DNA from: DSVZ01 sp964568145
GTDB lineage: Bacteria > Verrucomicrobiota > Verrucomicrobiia > Limisphaerales > J093
NCBI GenBank assembly: GCA_964568145.1
Contig: CAZMOZ010000003.1
Span: 219,132 to 283,131 of the forward strand
Reading direction: 5' to 3'
Length of the DNA stretch: 64,000 nucleotides
Shown one piece after another: positions 1 to 8,650 of the stretch. Numbering within the stretch: the first letter of the stretch is position 1; every line of letters starts with the position of its first letter. Under the pieces are notes generated by a model, which ran no database searches, was not told where the DNA came from, and saw only the letters and a program-made list of their open reading frames with translations. Position numbers and translations under genes: made by a program.

Positions 1-1025
1 CGGCCGGGGCGCAGCAGGGCCGGGTCGAGCACGTCGGGGCGGTTCGTGGCGGCGATGATGATGATGCCGTCGGTGGTGTCGAAGCCGTCCATCTCGACGA
101 GCAGGGCGTTGAGCGTCTGCTCGCGCTCGTCGTTGCCGCCGCCCAGGCCGTGGCCGCGGCTGCGGCCCACGGCGTCGATTTCGTCAATGAACACCAGGCA
201 GGGCGTGTTCTTGCGCGCCTGCTCGAACATGTCGCGCACGCGGCTGGCGCCCACGCCGACGAACATCTCGACGAAGTCCGAGCCGCTGATGCTGTAAAAC
301 GCGGCCTCGGCCTCGCCGGCGATGGCCTTGGCGAGCAGCGTCTTGCCCGTGCCGGGCGGGCCGACCAGCAGGATGCCCTTGGGGATGCGCCCGCCCAGGC
401 GCTGGAACTTCTTCGGGTCCTTGAGAAACTCGACCAGTTCCTGCACTTCCTCGCGGGCCTCGTCCACGCCGGCCACGTCCTTGAACGTGGTGCGGTTGCG
501 CTCCTTGTTCAACATGCGGGCGCGGCTCTTGCCGAAGCTCAGGGCGCCTTTGCCGGCCATCTTGATCTGCCGGAAGATGAAGAAATAGACCAGCACCGCC
601 AGCAGCAGGAACGGCAGCATGCTGTACAGGAAGCTCATCAACAACGTGCTGGGCTCGGCCACCTTGAACTTGCCCGAGTTGAGCAACTGTTCTTCCAGCG
701 CCTCGCTCACCCGCGTCTCCAGCCGGAACGGGATGCCGCCCTTCGCCTGGCCTTCGGGGTCCACGATCTTCCCGGTGATCTCGCGCAACGGCGACTGCAC
801 GTTGTAGTGAATCACGCCCTCGGCGATCTGGTCCTTCTTGAACAAGTCGAGGAACTCCGTGTGCGTGAGCGGGCGGTAACGCGCCTCCGTGCGGTCCTTG
901 AAGAAGACCAGCAGCGGGATGACGCTCAAAATGGCCAGCCACAGCAGCCAAGCGCGGGGGGGCACGCGGCCCTCGCCTCCCTTGCGGTCGCCGCGGCGAT
1001 TCTCGTTGTTGCGTTCTTCAGACAT
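1..1025 (-). CDS. ftsH: ATP-dependent zinc metalloprotease FtsH (N-terminal 341 residues)
   Basis: Membrane-anchored AAA+ protease that degrades misassembled membrane proteins and short-lived regulators. The ATG lies at 1023-1025 on the minus strand and the gene runs off the left edge, so the zinc-protease half is outside the window. Visible parts are a charged N-terminus, TM1 about residues 26-42, a periplasmic stretch, TM2 about 127-150, Walker A GPPGTGKT near residue 220, Walker B VFIDEIDA near 276, and the second region of homology with AATNRPDVLDPALLRPGR at the cut. This order is diagnostic for FtsH. It lies 193 bp downstream of tilS on the same strand, the common tilS-ftsH arrangement. 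Confidence 0.97.
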   Translation of the reverse strand, partial: MSEERNNENRRGDRKGGEGRVPPRAWLLWLAILSVIPLLVFFKDRTEARYRPLTHTEFLDLFKKDQIAEGVIHYNVQSPLREITGKIVDPEGQAKGGIPFRLETRVSEALEEQLLNSGKFKVAEPSTLLMSFLYSMLPFLLLAVLVYFFIFRQIKMAGKGALSFGKSRARMLNKERNRTTFKDVAGVDEAREEVQELVEFLKDPKKFQRLGGRIPKGILLVGPPGTGKTLLAKAIAGEAEAAFYSISGSDFVEMFVGVGASRVRDMFEQARKNTPCLVFIDEIDAVGRSRGHGLGGGNDEREQTLNALLVEMDGFDTTDGIIIIAATNRPDVLDPALLRPG

Positions 1026-1218
1026 GCAGAGTCAATGCCCGGCGAAGCTACCACGCGCGTTTTGGCGGTGCAACCATCGCGCCGGGGCCGGGATGCGCGC
1101 GGGTGCGGGGTGCTTGTGGCGGCAACGCTCCGCAAGCGGGTCGCTTCTCGCTGAGAGGCGACGCCTTCCGGCCGCTGAGCCAAAGGCCGGCCACCGTGCC
1201 CCGGCCGGCGATGCCGTC

Positions 1219-2622
1219 TTAAACGTCAGGCCAGACGCTTGGCGATACGCCCGGACGTGCCCAACGCCATTCCAGCACGCGTCGGCTGGCGGGCGTGAGC
1301 CGGACCGGTTCCCCCGGCCGCAGGCCCTCGACCCAGAAGATCGCGCCGCCTTCGCTGGCCGCCACCACGCGCTGGCGCCGCTCAGCGCGCGGAACCTTGG
1401 CATTGGTGAACAGGTCCTGGAGCTTCGCCGCCCGCGCCAGACCCAACGGCTGAAAGCGATCGCCCGCCTGCCAGTGCCGGAGCAGAATCCGCCTGCCCAC
1501 CCGGTCGGCGTCCAGGCTTTCCAGGCCGGTTTTGGCTGCAATCCGAACCGGCGCACCCGTCCGCCGCCGGCGGACCCGCCACGCGAGGCGCAGGCCGGCG
1601 AATTCGCATTCGCCGCGCGAGGTCGTCAGTTCCACCGCAAGTTGCCGGGTTGCGAACTCCAACTTCGGCGCCTCGCCGGCAAGCACGCGTCCCGCGTGAT
1701 CGCGCCAGACCCGCAAGCCGCCGGGCGTCATGGTGGGGCAATCCGGCGCGCGCCGCAGCCGCTCGACCAGATCAAAGCCGGGCTCGACGCCGAGTTTGCG
1801 CAGTTGCATCTGAATCACGTGCCGTTGCACCGCCGGGTGCAGGCGGGCGAACGCATCGCGCCGGCGGCCGGCGAGCCACGACCGCGCGGCTGCGGCGGCA
1901 AAACCGGCTTCGTCGCCGATCAACGTCATCAGGCGCGGCACGGTGACTTCCAGGGCGGGTTGCACCAGGCGGCGCAGCATGGGCAGCACGCGCCGGCGCA
2001 GGATGTTGCGCGGCGTGTCCAACTGGCGGTTGCTGGCATCTTCGCGGAATTCAACGCCGCCCGCCGCGGCGTAGGCCGCCAGACGGGCGCGCGTTTCGGC
2101 CAGCAGCGGCCGGATCAACTGCCGGCCGGGGTCCGCCGGCGAGGAGCTCCGCCATTTCATGCCGGCCAGGCCTTCGCCGCCGCCGCCCCGGAGGACCCGC
2201 AGAAAGAAGGTTTCCACCTGATCGTCCGCGTGATGCGCGAGCGCGATCTTCACCACGCCGATCTCGCGGGCCGTGGCGGCCAGGAATTCGTGTCGCAACT
2301 CGCGCGCCGCCATTTCGAGGGAGAGGCCGCGCGCGCGGGCGTGAGTCCGCACCCGGCCACGGCCGGCGTGGAACGGCAGACCCAGCCGCCGCGCGGTGCG
2401 CGCCACCAGCGCCTCGTCCGCCTCGCTGGCCCGGCCGCGCAACTGGTGATTGTAGTGCGCCACCGCCAGCCGCCAGCCGGCCTTGGCCGACAGGCGGTGC
2501 AGCAATTCGAGCAAGACCATCGAGTCGCATCCGCCCGACACCGCCACCAGCACCGCGTCGCCGGGGGCGAGCAGGCGGTGTTCGCGGATGGCGGCAAGCA
2601 CGCGGGCGGGCAGGTCGGCCAT
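1219..2622 (-). CDS. tilS: tRNA(Ile)-lysidine synthase TilS
   Basis: Converts C34 of the CAU-anticodon tRNA(Ile) to lysidine with ATP and lysine, so that the tRNA reads AUA. The 467-residue frame has the PP-loop SGGCDS at residues 29-34, the downstream LAHHADDQVETFFLRVLRGG region of the N-type ATPase fold, and a C-terminal part with LLRHWQAGDRFQPLG, as in full-length TilS. The frame stays open another 75 codons upstream, but that part is Arg/Pro-rich and lies in a repeat-like region. The start at MADLPARVL (2622) gives the normal family beginning. It precedes ftsH on the same strand. Confidence 0.93.
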   Translation of the reverse strand: MADLPARVLAAIREHRLLAPGDAVLVAVSGGCDSMVLLELLHRLSAKAGWRLAVAHYNHQLRGRASEADEALVARTARRLGLPFHAGRGRVRTHARARGLSLEMAARELRHEFLAATAREIGVVKIALAHHADDQVETFFLRVLRGGGGEGLAGMKWRSSSPADPGRQLIRPLLAETRARLAAYAAAGGVEFREDASNRQLDTPRNILRRRVLPMLRRLVQPALEVTVPRLMTLIGDEAGFAAAAARSWLAGRRRDAFARLHPAVQRHVIQMQLRKLGVEPGFDLVERLRRAPDCPTMTPGGLRVWRDHAGRVLAGEAPKLEFATRQLAVELTTSRGECEFAGLRLAWRVRRRRTGAPVRIAAKTGLESLDADRVGRRILLRHWQAGDRFQPLGLARAAKLQDLFTNAKVPRAERRQRVVAASEGGAIFWVEGLRPGEPVRLTPASRRVLEWRWARPGVSPSVWPDV

Positions 2623-2716
2623 GCGCGGCACGGTAGCCGCGGAGTCGCGACGCTGACAAGCCGGGCGCGTGGTGGGGTGGTTCACTCTTGCGGCCGCAGG
2701 AAACGGCTGGAAACCG

Positions 2717-2779
2717 CCGCGCCGTAGAGGGCCGCATCTTGCCGCCCGGTGGCAAGCAGGGCTCGGAGTCTCGCTCCGG
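2717..2779. repeat. Intergenic palindromic/dispersed repeat fragment
   Basis: The 239 bp between tilS and the nitroreductase contain no credible gene. They hold a degenerate copy of two sequences seen elsewhere in the window. One is the GTAGAGGGCCGC...GCCGCCCGG palindrome, compare 63765-63788. The other, on the minus strand, is a GCGAGACTCCGAGCCCTG motif related to the GGGGCGGACTCCGTCGAG motif at 47297. It looks like a non-coding chromosomal repeat. Confidence 0.5.
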
Positions 2780-2861
2780 CGAATCTGTTCCCAATTCTCA
2801 GGCCGCCCACAATCCACCGGCCGCAAGCCCGGCTCGCCGGCCGGCATGGATGCCTGCCGCT

Positions 2862-3497
2862 CTACCGCGGCCAGCCCACCGCCTGGGCCAGGATGATGTG
2901 CTGGCCGTCGCGGAGGCTCATGGCCCGCGCGAGCGGCTCGCGGTTCAAGTCATGCACCACCGTGGCCAGACCTTCCGAGGCGGCGAACAAATACACGTTC
3001 TGACAGACGCACCCGGCGTCGAACGCCGCGTACAGCCGCGCCTGCTCCGGCGCGGTGTCCTTGAAGCGCGTGAAGTCGGCGACGTAGATCAGCGCGACCG
3101 GCGCGACCCCGGCGAAGTCCTGCCCGCTGGTGAGCCGGCGCAGGTCGGCGTCGCCGACCTTGCGGAGCTGATGCGGCTTCGCGGTGTACAGGTACAGGCC
3201 GTCGGCGCGCGCCACGTAGAGGTCAATCTCCTGCGCGTTCCTGGCCGAGGGCGCGGTGCGGTGGTCGCTCGTGGGGCGGTTGATGCCGAACGCAGCCCAG
3301 AGCAGGTCCGACATTTGTTGCGGCGTGAGCGGATCGGGCTTGAACTCGCGGCGGGTCTGGCGTTCCGCGAGCGCCTGCATCAGCGGCTGGCCGCCGGTGG
3401 TGTGCGGCGGCGGGAGGTCTCCGCCAGACACCGCAGCCGCGAGCAAGGCGGCGCTGACGAACCAGATGGCAAGGCCGGGCGGCAACCAGGTTTTCAT
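2862..3497 (-). CDS. SagB/ThcOx-type nitroreductase family protein, exported
   Basis: The 211-residue protein has a hydrophobic signal segment at about residues 8-23, so it is probably exported or membrane-tethered. It continues as a compact FMN-dependent nitroreductase: QTRREFKPDPLTPQQMSDLLWA, a GINRP...HRTAPSARNAQEIDLYV stretch typical of SagB-like members, and an AAFDAGCVCQNVYLFAASEGL helix near the C-terminus. The substrate is unknown. The classical cytoplasmic enzymes have no signal peptide; export is common for homologues in this type of organism. The start at 3497 is the only one that includes the signal. The gene stands alone, with 343 bp before the divergently transcribed GH95-like gene. 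Confidence 0.8.
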   Translation of the reverse strand: MKTWLPPGLAIWFVSAALLAAAVSGGDLPPPHTTGGQPLMQALAERQTRREFKPDPLTPQQMSDLLWAAFGINRPTSDHRTAPSARNAQEIDLYVARADGLYLYTAKPHQLRKVGDADLRRLTSGQDFAGVAPVALIYVADFTRFKDTAPEQARLYAAFDAGCVCQNVYLFAASEGLATVVHDLNREPLARAMSLRDGQHIILAQAVGWPR

Positions 3498-3629
3498 GGC
3501 CCCGAGCCAAGGGCATTCGCCGGCGCACGGGATTGACGGTGGTCAAGCCTGGCGGCGATCAAGGCGAGGCGAAGGCCTGCGGAGCCTGGCAACCGCAGTC
3601 GGAAGGGAGCACATTCGCCCGCGTGTCTC

Positions 3630-3653
3630 CCGACCGGCGCCCCCGCCGGTCGG
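3630..3653. repeat. Perfect GC-rich hairpin in a 343-bp intergenic region
   Basis: A 10-bp perfect stem (CCGACCGGCG paired with CGCCGGTCGG) closes on a 4-nt loop. It sits between the divergent nitroreductase and GH95-like genes, with no T-run on either side, so it does not look like an intrinsic terminator. It may be a REP-like element or a leader structure of the plus-strand gene. The rest of 3498-3840 shows no gene. Confidence 0.45.
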
Positions 3654-3840
3654 CTCTCCGCGCTCGAACCGCGCCGAGCGGTGCGCCTTACCAGCCACGC
3701 CGGATGGGGCGGACGAGGCGCCCGCCCGGCACCCGAGGCGGGTGTGCTCCCCGTTCAACGGCATCGTTCCGGCAGAGTCCCGCCCCACCGAGGTAGCGCC
3801 CGGCTTGTGATTCCGCGCCGCGCCGGTTTAACTGGTCCGC

Positions 3841-6243
3841 GTGACACGCATCCTTCCTTTCCTGGGCCTCGCTTTGGCCGTGTGCGGTGCCGTGGCGGCA
3901 TTCGCGGCTCAAAGCCCTTCCCGGCTGCCGCCGGCGGAGTTGAACCTCCGGCTCGCCGCGCCCATCAAGACCTGGGACGAGGCCGTCCCGCTGGGCAACG
4001 GCGCGATGGGCGTCCTGCTCTGGGGCGAGACCAACCGGCTGCGGCTCTCGCTCGACCGCGGCGACCTCTGGGACGAGCGGCCGTCGAAGCGCTTCACCGA
4101 GGTGCGCGCGCTTTTCAACTGGCGCGTCATGCGGGGCCTCGTGGCCAGCAATCGCATGGCCGAGTTCAACGACATCTTCGACTCGAACTACGACTACCAC
4201 GGCCCGCCCACGAAGCTCCCGGCCGGCCGGGTCGAGATCACGCTGGACCCGGCGCAGACCGTGGAGGCGTTCGAGTTGAATCTCGCCACCGCGGAAGGCC
4301 GGGTGAGGTTTCCGGGCGGCCACGAGGCGCGCGCGTTTGTCAACGCGGCCAGCGTGCGCGATCCGGTGGCGCTCATCCGTATCGCCGGTCCGGCGCCGCG
4401 CGACGTGCGGCTCAAGTCGCCCGACTCGGTGAAGAAACTCGGCTACCCGCCACCGCGCACCGGCGAGGCCACGGATCTGCGATGGTTCGAGCAGGAGGCC
4501 GCGGACGGTTTTGCCTACGCGGTCTGCGCCGGCTGGAAACGCGCGGGCGACGCGACGTTGCTCGCCGTGACGGTCGCCACACGCGCCGAGGGCAAGAGCC
4601 CGCAAGCGGTCGCGCAGCGGCGGGTCGAGGCCGCGCTCAAGGCCGGCTACGACAAACTCCTGGCCGGCCACGCGCGGTGGTGGGCCGGCTTTTGGAACCG
4701 TTCGCGCGTGTTCGTGCCCGAGCCGCACATCCTGCGGCACTACACGCTCGTGCGGTACTTTTACGGCGCGGCCTCGCGGCGCGGCGCGCCGCCGATGCCG
4801 TTGCAGGGCGTGTGGACCGCCGACACCGGCGACCTGCCGCCGTGGAAAGGCGATTACCACAACGACCTCAACACGCAGATGACCTACCTCGCTTACCGGA
4901 CCTCCGGCGACTTCGAGGAAGGCGCGACGTTCCTGGACTTCCTGTGGGATTTGTTGCCGCGGTTCCGCCGGTTCGCGCGCGAATTTTACGACGCGCCCGG
5001 GGCGGCCGTGCCCGGCGTCATGAGCCTGGCGGGCCAGCCGCTCGGCGGTTGGGGCCAGTACAGCCTCTCGCCCACGATGGGCGCGTGGAACGCCCACCTG
5101 TTCTACCTGCACTGGCGGCACACCGGCGACGCGCGGTTTCTGCGCGAGCGGGCGTACCCGTTCTGCCGCGAGGTCGGTGTCTGCCTCCGCGCGCTGCTCA
5201 AACCGGACGCGAAAGGCACGCTGGTGCTGCCGCTCTCGAGTTCACCGGAAATCTTCGACAACACCCGGCGCGCCTTCCTCGAGCCGAACAGCAACTACGA
5301 CCTGGCCAGCTTGAAGATGCTTTTCCTGGCCCTGGCCGAGATGGCGGCAGCCCTCGGCGACAAGACCGAAGCCGGGGAATGGCTCGCGCTTGAACGCCGG
5401 CTTGGCGACTGGCATGTGGCCCGTGGGGGCACGGGCGACCCGCCCGCTGCGCTTCCCGAAAACGCGCTGCTGCTGGACGCCGCCACGCCGTTGCCGGCGA
5501 GCCACCGGCATCTCTCGAATCTCATGCCGCTCCATCCCTTCAACCTCATCACCCGCGAAGGTTCCGAGCGCGACCGGCGGATCATCGCCGCCAGCCTGGC
5601 GGACTGGGACCGCCACGGCACCCAGGGCTGGTGCGGCTACAGCTTTTCCTGGATGGCCTGCCTGCGGGCCCGCGTGGGCGACGCCGAGGCGGCGTGGCGC
5701 AACCTCGACCTCTACGCCCGCGCGTTCATCCTGCGGAACGGCTTTCACGCAAACGGCGACCAGACCCGGTCCGGCTACAGCAGCTTCACCTACCGGCCGT
5801 TCACGCTCGAAGGCAACTTCCTAGGCATGGACGCCGTCCACGAAATGCTCCTGCAAAGCTGGCAGGCGGAGGTGCCGGCCTTCGCCCCGGACGGGACAAA
5901 GGCCGGCCAGCCGGTGGCCGGGCCCATCCGGCTCTTTCCCGCGATGCCGTGGCACTGGCACGACGCCGCATTCGAGGACCTGCATGCCGAGGGCGGACAC
6001 CGCGTGTCGGCGCGGCGCGAACACAACGCCACCACCTGGTTCCGCGTCGTCGCCGGCCAGCACGGCCCGGTGCGCATCCGCGACAATTTCGGCGGACGCA
6101 CGCCGGCGTGGAGCCGACCCGGGATGCGCCGGGTGGGCGCGGATTTTGAGATCGTTCTGAAAAAGGGTCAGACCATCGAGGCCGCGTTACCGAAGCCCGC
6201 GCGGCTGCCGCCGGAGCCGGCGGTAAACCGCAAAGGCGCCTAA
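3841..6243 (+). CDS. Secreted GH95-like glycoside hydrolase, divergent active site
   Basis: The 800-residue protein starts with GTG and has a signal peptide over residues 1-23 (MTRILPFLGLALAVCGAVA). It then follows the fucosidase/galactosidase GH95 plan: an N-terminal beta-domain with AVPLGNGAMGVLLWG near residue 49, an (alpha/alpha)6 barrel, and HRHLSNLMPLHPFN in the barrel. The GH95 core motif YHLNINLQMNY appears here as YHNDLNTQMTY, so D342 and N344 align with the two catalytic asparagines of the characterised fucosidase. PFQIDGNFGG appears as PFTLEGNFLG, with E657 in place of the general-base aspartate. The enzyme probably belongs to a sister group with altered specificity or mechanism. 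Its last 57 nt overlap the 3' end of the opposite-strand CHRD gene. Confidence 0.82.
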   Translation: MTRILPFLGLALAVCGAVAAFAAQSPSRLPPAELNLRLAAPIKTWDEAVPLGNGAMGVLLWGETNRLRLSLDRGDLWDERPSKRFTEVRALFNWRVMRGLVASNRMAEFNDIFDSNYDYHGPPTKLPAGRVEITLDPAQTVEAFELNLATAEGRVRFPGGHEARAFVNAASVRDPVALIRIAGPAPRDVRLKSPDSVKKLGYPPPRTGEATDLRWFEQEAADGFAYAVCAGWKRAGDATLLAVTVATRAEGKSPQAVAQRRVEAALKAGYDKLLAGHARWWAGFWNRSRVFVPEPHILRHYTLVRYFYGAASRRGAPPMPLQGVWTADTGDLPPWKGDYHNDLNTQMTYLAYRTSGDFEEGATFLDFLWDLLPRFRRFAREFYDAPGAAVPGVMSLAGQPLGGWGQYSLSPTMGAWNAHLFYLHWRHTGDARFLRERAYPFCREVGVCLRALLKPDAKGTLVLPLSSSPEIFDNTRRAFLEPNSNYDLASLKMLFLALAEMAAALGDKTEAGEWLALERRLGDWHVARGGTGDPPAALPENALLLDAATPLPASHRHLSNLMPLHPFNLITREGSERDRRIIAASLADWDRHGTQGWCGYSFSWMACLRARVGDAEAAWRNLDLYARAFILRNGFHANGDQTRSGYSSFTYRPFTLEGNFLGMDAVHEMLLQSWQAEVPAFAPDGTKAGQPVAGPIRLFPAMPWHWHDAAFEDLHAEGGHRVSARREHNATTWFRVVAGQHGPVRIRDNFGGRTPAWSRPGMRRVGADFEIVLKKGQTIEAALPKPARLPPEPAVNRKGA

Positions 6244-6702
6244 AGCGATCCCGGCGAGCACTGCCACAGAGCCCGGCTCGGGGACGAGGGCGAACTGGCC
6301 GCGGATTTCGCCGTCCGGGAACTGATTGGGGTCGGTGATCACGTTCACGTAGAGCAGGCCGTTGGCCAGCCAGTCCAGTTCTTCCACGGTGAACACGCCA
6401 CCGCCGTCCAGCGGCCCTTCCGGTTCGACGTTGTGGCCCAGGGAAATGCGCCAATCGGCGTTCGCGCCCGCCGGCGCCGGTCCGTGGATGCCCACAGCTC
6501 GGGCGCTGAACACCAGATTGGAGATGGCGCCGGTCAAGCTCCACGCGCGCGTGGCGAAGTTCACGGTCAGGAGGGCCCCGCCGCCACCTGTGGTGACGGT
6601 GGGGGGGACCACCTGCGATCCGGTCAGTTTGGCGACGAAGACCGCGGCTTGGAGGGACGCGGCCAGGCTCAATGACACGATCAATGTCGCAAGGATTTTC
6701 AT
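6187..6702 (-). CDS. CHRD-domain protein with PEP-CTERM sorting signal
   Basis: The 171-residue exported protein has a signal peptide (MKILATLIVSLSLAASLQA), a CHRD-type beta domain starting FVAKLTGSQVVPP and ending NPDQFPDGEIRGQF-like (here DPNQFPDGEIRGQF), and a C-terminal VPEPGSVAVLAGIALGAF helix followed by YRRLRRQPR. The last part is a textbook PEP-CTERM signal, read by exosortase for surface or exopolysaccharide sorting. The start at 6702 is chosen because it begins the signal peptide; the frame stays open upstream without coding character. The gene is convergent with the GH95-like gene and their coding ends overlap by 57 nt. Confidence 0.88.
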   Translation of the reverse strand: MKILATLIVSLSLAASLQAAVFVAKLTGSQVVPPTVTTGGGGALLTVNFATRAWSLTGAISNLVFSARAVGIHGPAPAGANADWRISLGHNVEPEGPLDGGGVFTVEELDWLANGLLYVNVITDPNQFPDGEIRGQFALVPEPGSVAVLAGIALGAFAVYRRLRRQPRGLR

Positions 6703-6883
6703 GATTCGGTTTGTGGTTTTTGGGCTGTGTTCAAGGTCCCGAAACATTCGGAACGCACCTAAAGTCCACTTCAATGGCTTATTGTCAAACCGGGCGGGAC
6801 CGGTGCCGGAACTTCGCCCGGGGTTGACCCCGGCCGAGGTCGTTGCTTGCGCTTCGAGCGGGCTTGCTTTGATGATGCCCCGC

Positions 6884-7897
6884 ATGAACGGACGCGAACG
6901 CATCCTCGCCCACCTCGCCGGCCAGCCCGTGGACCACCTGCCCCTGATGCCCATCACCATGATGTTCGCGGCGGACCAGGCCGGCGTCCGCTACGGGGAC
7001 TACGCACGCGACCACCGCGTGCTGGCCGAGGCGCAGCTTCGGACGGCCGAGCGCTTCGGCTTCGATTACGTGTCGGTGATCTCCGACCCCGCGCGCGAGG
7101 CGGCAGACTGCGGGGCGCGGGTCGAGCTCTTTCCGGACCAGCCGCCGGCCATCGTCGAGACCGAGGCGCGGCTGGCGGACAAGACCGGGCTGGCGCGGCT
7201 GAAGGCCCCCGATCCGCTGGGCGGCGGCCGCATGACCGACCGCGTGCGGGGCGTGGCGTTGCTCAAGCAACGGACGCGCGGCGAAAAACTCCTCGAAGGC
7301 TGGGTGGAAGGCCCGTGCGCCGAGGCCGCCGACCTGCGCGGCATCAACACGCTGATGCTGGATTTCTTCGACGACCCGCAATTCGTGCGGGACCTGTTCG
7401 AGTTCGTCGTGGACATGGAGCTGCGCTTCGCGCGCGCGCAGGTCGAGGCGGGCATTGACCTGATGGGCGTGGGCGACGCCGCGGCCTCGCTGGTGGGCCC
7501 GGACATCTACGAGGAGTTCGTCTGGCCGTACGAAAGGAAACTGGTGGACGGCTTGCACGCCCTCGGCACGAAGGTCCGTCTGCACATCTGCGGCAACACG
7601 CGGCGCATCCTGGGCGGCATGGGCCGGTTGGGCTGCGAAATCGTCGATCTGGATTTCCCGGCGCCGCTGAGCGAAGGCCGTGCCGCGATGGGCCCGCGTC
7701 AGGTGCTGCTGGGCAACATCCATCCGGTGAAGGTGTTGAAGGAAGGCGCGTCCGAAGCGGTGGGCGCCGCCGTCGCCGAGTGTCATCGCCAGGCCGGTTC
7801 GCGGTACATCGTCGGCGCGGGCTGCGAGATTCCGCGCGGCACGCCAGAGGCCAACGTGCGGGCGCTGACGACTTACGCGCAAGGGCACCGGCCGTAG
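6884..7897 (+). CDS. Uroporphyrinogen decarboxylase / MtbA-like family protein
   Basis: The 337-residue protein belongs to the UroD/cobamide methyltransferase superfamily. It opens NGRERILAHLAGQPVDHLP, as in MtbA/MtaA-like members. It carries LHICGNTRRIL around the middle, with His and Cys of the kind that bind zinc in methyltransferase members, then LGNIHPVKVLKEG and YIVGAGCEIPRGTPEAN at the C-terminus. That last motif is typical of the methyltransferase-like branch and not of haem-pathway HemE. The substrate is unknown. ATGs at 6872, 6875 and 6884 are in frame; 6884 gives the usual family N-terminus. The gene stands alone, convergent with the rplI operon. Confidence 0.82.
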   Translation: MNGRERILAHLAGQPVDHLPLMPITMMFAADQAGVRYGDYARDHRVLAEAQLRTAERFGFDYVSVISDPAREAADCGARVELFPDQPPAIVETEARLADKTGLARLKAPDPLGGGRMTDRVRGVALLKQRTRGEKLLEGWVEGPCAEAADLRGINTLMLDFFDDPQFVRDLFEFVVDMELRFARAQVEAGIDLMGVGDAAASLVGPDIYEEFVWPYERKLVDGLHALGTKVRLHICGNTRRILGGMGRLGCEIVDLDFPAPLSEGRAAMGPRQVLLGNIHPVKVLKEGASEAVGAAVAECHRQAGSRYIVGAGCEIPRGTPEANVRALTTYAQGHRP

Positions 7898-7910
7898 CCG
7901 GCTGGCCGGC

Positions 7911-7947
7911 AAAAATAACCCGGCCGGCGACATTGCCGCCGGCCGGG
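7911..7947 (-). terminator. Intrinsic terminator of the prs-rplI operon
   Basis: On the minus strand, an 11-bp perfect GC stem (7937-7947 with 7919-7929, loop 7930-7936) is followed directly by GGTTATTTTT. It lies 28 bp past the rplI stop codon and is the best intrinsic terminator in the window. The plus-strand UroD gene ends just upstream and could use the same hairpin, but it has no T-run in that direction. Confidence 0.85.
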
Positions 7948-7975
7948 GCTGAAACTAAGGCTGCCCGTCGCGTAA

Positions 7976-8611
7976 CTACTTGGACTTCTTTTCGCCCGCC
8001 GGCTTGCCCCGGGAAGGCTCGGATTTGGCGGCGGCTTCGGCCTTTGGAGCTTCCGCGCCCGGCTTGCCAGCGCCTGCGGCGCGCGGCGCGCGGCGCCCCC
8101 TGCCTTCGCCCGGCTTGGCCGCGGCTTCCGGCGCGGCCTCGATCGCCGGGGGTGGGGTGGCGCTTTCGATCAACACCTTGAGCTTCGCGTTCACGTCCGG
8201 GTGCAGGCGCAGCTCCACCTCGTGCTCTCCCAGGCTGCGGAGCGGCGAGTCCAGGTGTATCTTTTTGCGGTCCAGCGCAATGGCGAACTGGTTCTTGAGC
8301 TCGTCCGCGATGGTGCCGGCGGTGACCGCGCCGAACATCTTGCCGTCGTCGCCGGTCTTGACGGTGATCTTGCAGACCAGCTTGCCGATCGAGGCGGCGA
8401 GCTCGGTCATGGTGTTCAGTTCCTGCGCCTCGCGTTCGGCGCGGCGCTGGCGAAGCACTTCGAGCCGGCGTTTGTTGGCGGCGGACAACGGAATGGCCAG
8501 GCCTTGGGGCAGCAGGTAATTGCGGGCGTAGCCGGCGGCCACCTTGACTTGGTCCGACTCGGCGCCGAGCCCGACGATGTTTTTGAGGAGGATAACTTCG
8601 GTTTTGGCCAT
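7976..8611 (-). CDS. rplI: 50S ribosomal protein bL9 with long C-terminal tail
   Basis: Binds 23S rRNA near the L1 stalk. Residues 1-150 match bL9: MAKTEVILLKNIVGLG, the GYARNYLLPQGLA motif, the long connecting helix, and a C-domain with LRSLGEHEVELRLHPDV. After about residue 152 comes a 60-residue tail rich in Ala, Pro, Lys and Gly that the usual family of about 150 residues lacks. It is the last gene of the cluster, 39 bp after ssb. In many bacteria rpsR sits between ssb and rplI; here it is absent. Confidence 0.97.
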   Translation of the reverse strand: MAKTEVILLKNIVGLGAESDQVKVAAGYARNYLLPQGLAIPLSAANKRRLEVLRQRRAEREAQELNTMTELAASIGKLVCKITVKTGDDGKMFGAVTAGTIADELKNQFAIALDRKKIHLDSPLRSLGEHEVELRLHPDVNAKLKVLIESATPPPAIEAAPEAAAKPGEGRGRRAPRAAGAGKPGAEAPKAEAAAKSEPSRGKPAGEKKSK

Positions 8612-8650
8612 ACAGAAAACGGGGTTGCGGTAATTCGGCGCGCGGCGGCC

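Noticed and set aside
2623..2847. N-terminal extension of TilS by 75 residues
   Set aside because: The extension has no homology-like character and overlaps repeat sequence; MADLPARVL at 2622 gives the normal family start.
3630..3653. Hairpin as an intrinsic terminator
   Set aside because: There is no T-run on either strand and it lies upstream of both neighbouring genes, which are divergent.
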